This document shows positions 63,035 through 64,000 of a stretch of DNA of 64,000 bases, in pieces. Below the pieces are notes generated by a model, which worked only from the letters and a program-made list of their open reading frames with translations, did no database searches and was not told the DNA's origin. Positions within the stretch are counted from its first letter, which is position 1, and each line of letters opens with the position of its first letter. This DNA comes from Nipponacmea schrenckii. Taxonomy: Eukaryota; Mollusca; Gastropoda; Lottiidae. Made by a program: the position numbers and the translations under genes. The stretch is from assembly GCA_030562195.1 (NCBI GenBank), contig CM060203.1:7268208-7332207 (forward strand), read 5' to 3'.

Positions 63035-63393
63035 GTAAGTAACCTCATTGTAAAATAAGAATTATTGATATTTTAGGAATGTGCTGGTGTTGAATCTTGC
63101 TGTAACTAGATTTGAATCTGTAGTCTACTTTCGTTGTATTTCTATTTACTTCAGATCATTTTTCAGTTATATTTGGCTTGTGAACACAATGGAGAATAGA
63201 GTTTTTATCTGATTTTAATGAAATTACCAATTACTGACCATTACCAAGTTATGTCGGGGTTTATCGAGAGGGTTCAAGTAAGCAAAACTACTACTGGTAC
63301 AGGACCTTAATTTAACTAAACAGTTTGCTGGTAAGAAATTAGAAGATATTACTTTTGATGGTAAGCATTGATTTTTTTGCTTTCACCATTTTG

Positions 63394-63560
63394 GGAGCCA
63401 GGATGGCTCAGTGAGTTAGACACTTGCTCGCTAAACTCGAGGTCGAAGTTTCGATCTCAGCGGATCAGCGATGGGTGGGGTGTTGTCTAAGGGCCACCAG
63501 AAAACACAGGCTTACCAGAAACCTCAGGGAAGGGAATACATATAAATCATATCTATCAGA
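63394..63560 (+). mobile_element. tRNA-derived SINE
   Basis: GGATGGCTCAGTGAGTTAGA resembles a tRNA 5' half with an A box (TGGCTCAGTGAG), and GAGGTCGAAGTTTCGATCTC about 30 bp later resembles the B box and T stem-loop. The tail contains CCAGAAACCTCAGGGAAG. It is too diverged and lacks an acceptor stem for a functional tRNA. The 3' boundary is approximate. Confidence 0.7.
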
Positions 63561-63796
63561 GCACCTATGGGGTTACCGGCGGTACTAACTTTGGGTTATC
63601 TACAAAGACGTAGATCTACTCTTTATATGGTTTTTTATTTAAAGGGCCATTGCACGACAGCGATCACCTTTGGTGTTGATGTGAATTTATCCACGGCTGT
63701 TTTGTTTGGAAACACTCGTTTACGTCTCGTTTTTTTGTCCATAAATTAACATAAACACCTCAAAAATTATTGTTGTTTTCTTTTCTTATATTACAG

Positions 63797-64000
63797 ATCT
63801 CATTGTGACTGTGATGATGAATTTTATAACTGTTTGAAGAACTCGACTGATGAGCTTGGGCCAATCATTGGTGATATATATTTCAATATACTTGAATTTG
63901 ATTGTTTTAAATTGAAGAGCACCAAGACATGCATTAAAGAAGGGTTTGTTTCCTTCTTTCATTGTGTCCCATTGACAATCTCGCTTTTCACAAATTATTC
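63797..64000 (+). CDS. Group III (bee-venom-type) secreted phospholipase A2 exon, partial
   Basis: After acceptor CTTATATTACAG the frame reads SHCDCDDEFYNCLKNS, then a segment with IYFNILEFDCFKLKS and TKTCIKEG, open to the window end. The CDCDxxFxxCL motif and later cysteines match the region just after the catalytic His of group III sPLA2, a calcium-dependent enzyme releasing fatty acid from the sn-2 position of phospholipids. The preceding exon, with the calcium loop and catalytic CCxxHDxC, is not present between 63035 and 63796. It may lie further upstream (even in the gap) or be lost, so I cannot say whether this gene is functional. Group III enzymes also occur as ordinary digestive or cellular enzymes in animals. 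Confidence 0.8.

Noticed and set aside
63398..63470. Genuine tRNA gene
   Set aside because: A- and B-box-like motifs are present but no acceptor-stem pairing or cloverleaf is evident; better explained as a SINE head.

Overview
The window is AT-rich animal nuclear DNA. Genes are split by GT-AG introns, intergenic space is long, and tandem repeats and MITE-type elements are abundant. The gene set (integrin alpha, CSRNP, LETMD1, NUBPL, a reeler-domain surface protein, an orphan group III phospholipase A2 exon) and the hairpin plus GTCC plus ~161-bp repeats, which resemble mollusc pearl-type elements, suggest a marine mollusc, perhaps a gastropod. The species cannot be named from sequence alone. 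I assembled gene models by hand from splice sites and reading phase; five multi-exon genes close perfectly in frame.

Layout. 1-1490: ~161-bp tandem array interrupted by a Harbinger-like insertion. 1896-3752 (+): the last five exons of an integrin alpha chain (furin-like site, transmembrane helix, GFFKR). 8395-14329 (-): complete 7-exon Gfo/Idh/MocA (inositol-dehydrogenase-like) gene, with a large inverted-repeat element, a Harbinger relic and a decayed exon copy in its introns. 16977-19271 (+): 5-exon reeler-domain surface protein. 21429-35510 (-): about 30 exons encoding a ~1,300-residue coiled-coil protein I do not recognise, with an internal exon-block duplication. 36970-44769 (+): CSRNP/AXUD1 nuclear factor with a probable distant non-coding 5' exon and a CRE upstream. 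48842-52715 (-) and 53131-57026 (+): LETMD1 and NUBPL, two nuclear genes for mitochondrial proteins, arranged head to head. 58376-63034 (+): a PWWP-type exon, a 500-N gap, a 57-bp coding minisatellite and a frameshifted zinc-finger/tyrosine-recombinase-like gene. 63797-64000 (+): an exon of a group III secreted phospholipase A2.

The least explained parts are the 58.4-63.0 kb locus (a possible PWWP plus recombinase-like architecture, now decaying) and the exon-duplicated coiled-coil gene. The neighbouring genes appear functionally unrelated except for the LETMD1/NUBPL pair, which may share a promoter. No CRISPR array, rRNA or genuine tRNA gene was seen; one tRNA-derived SINE head is present.
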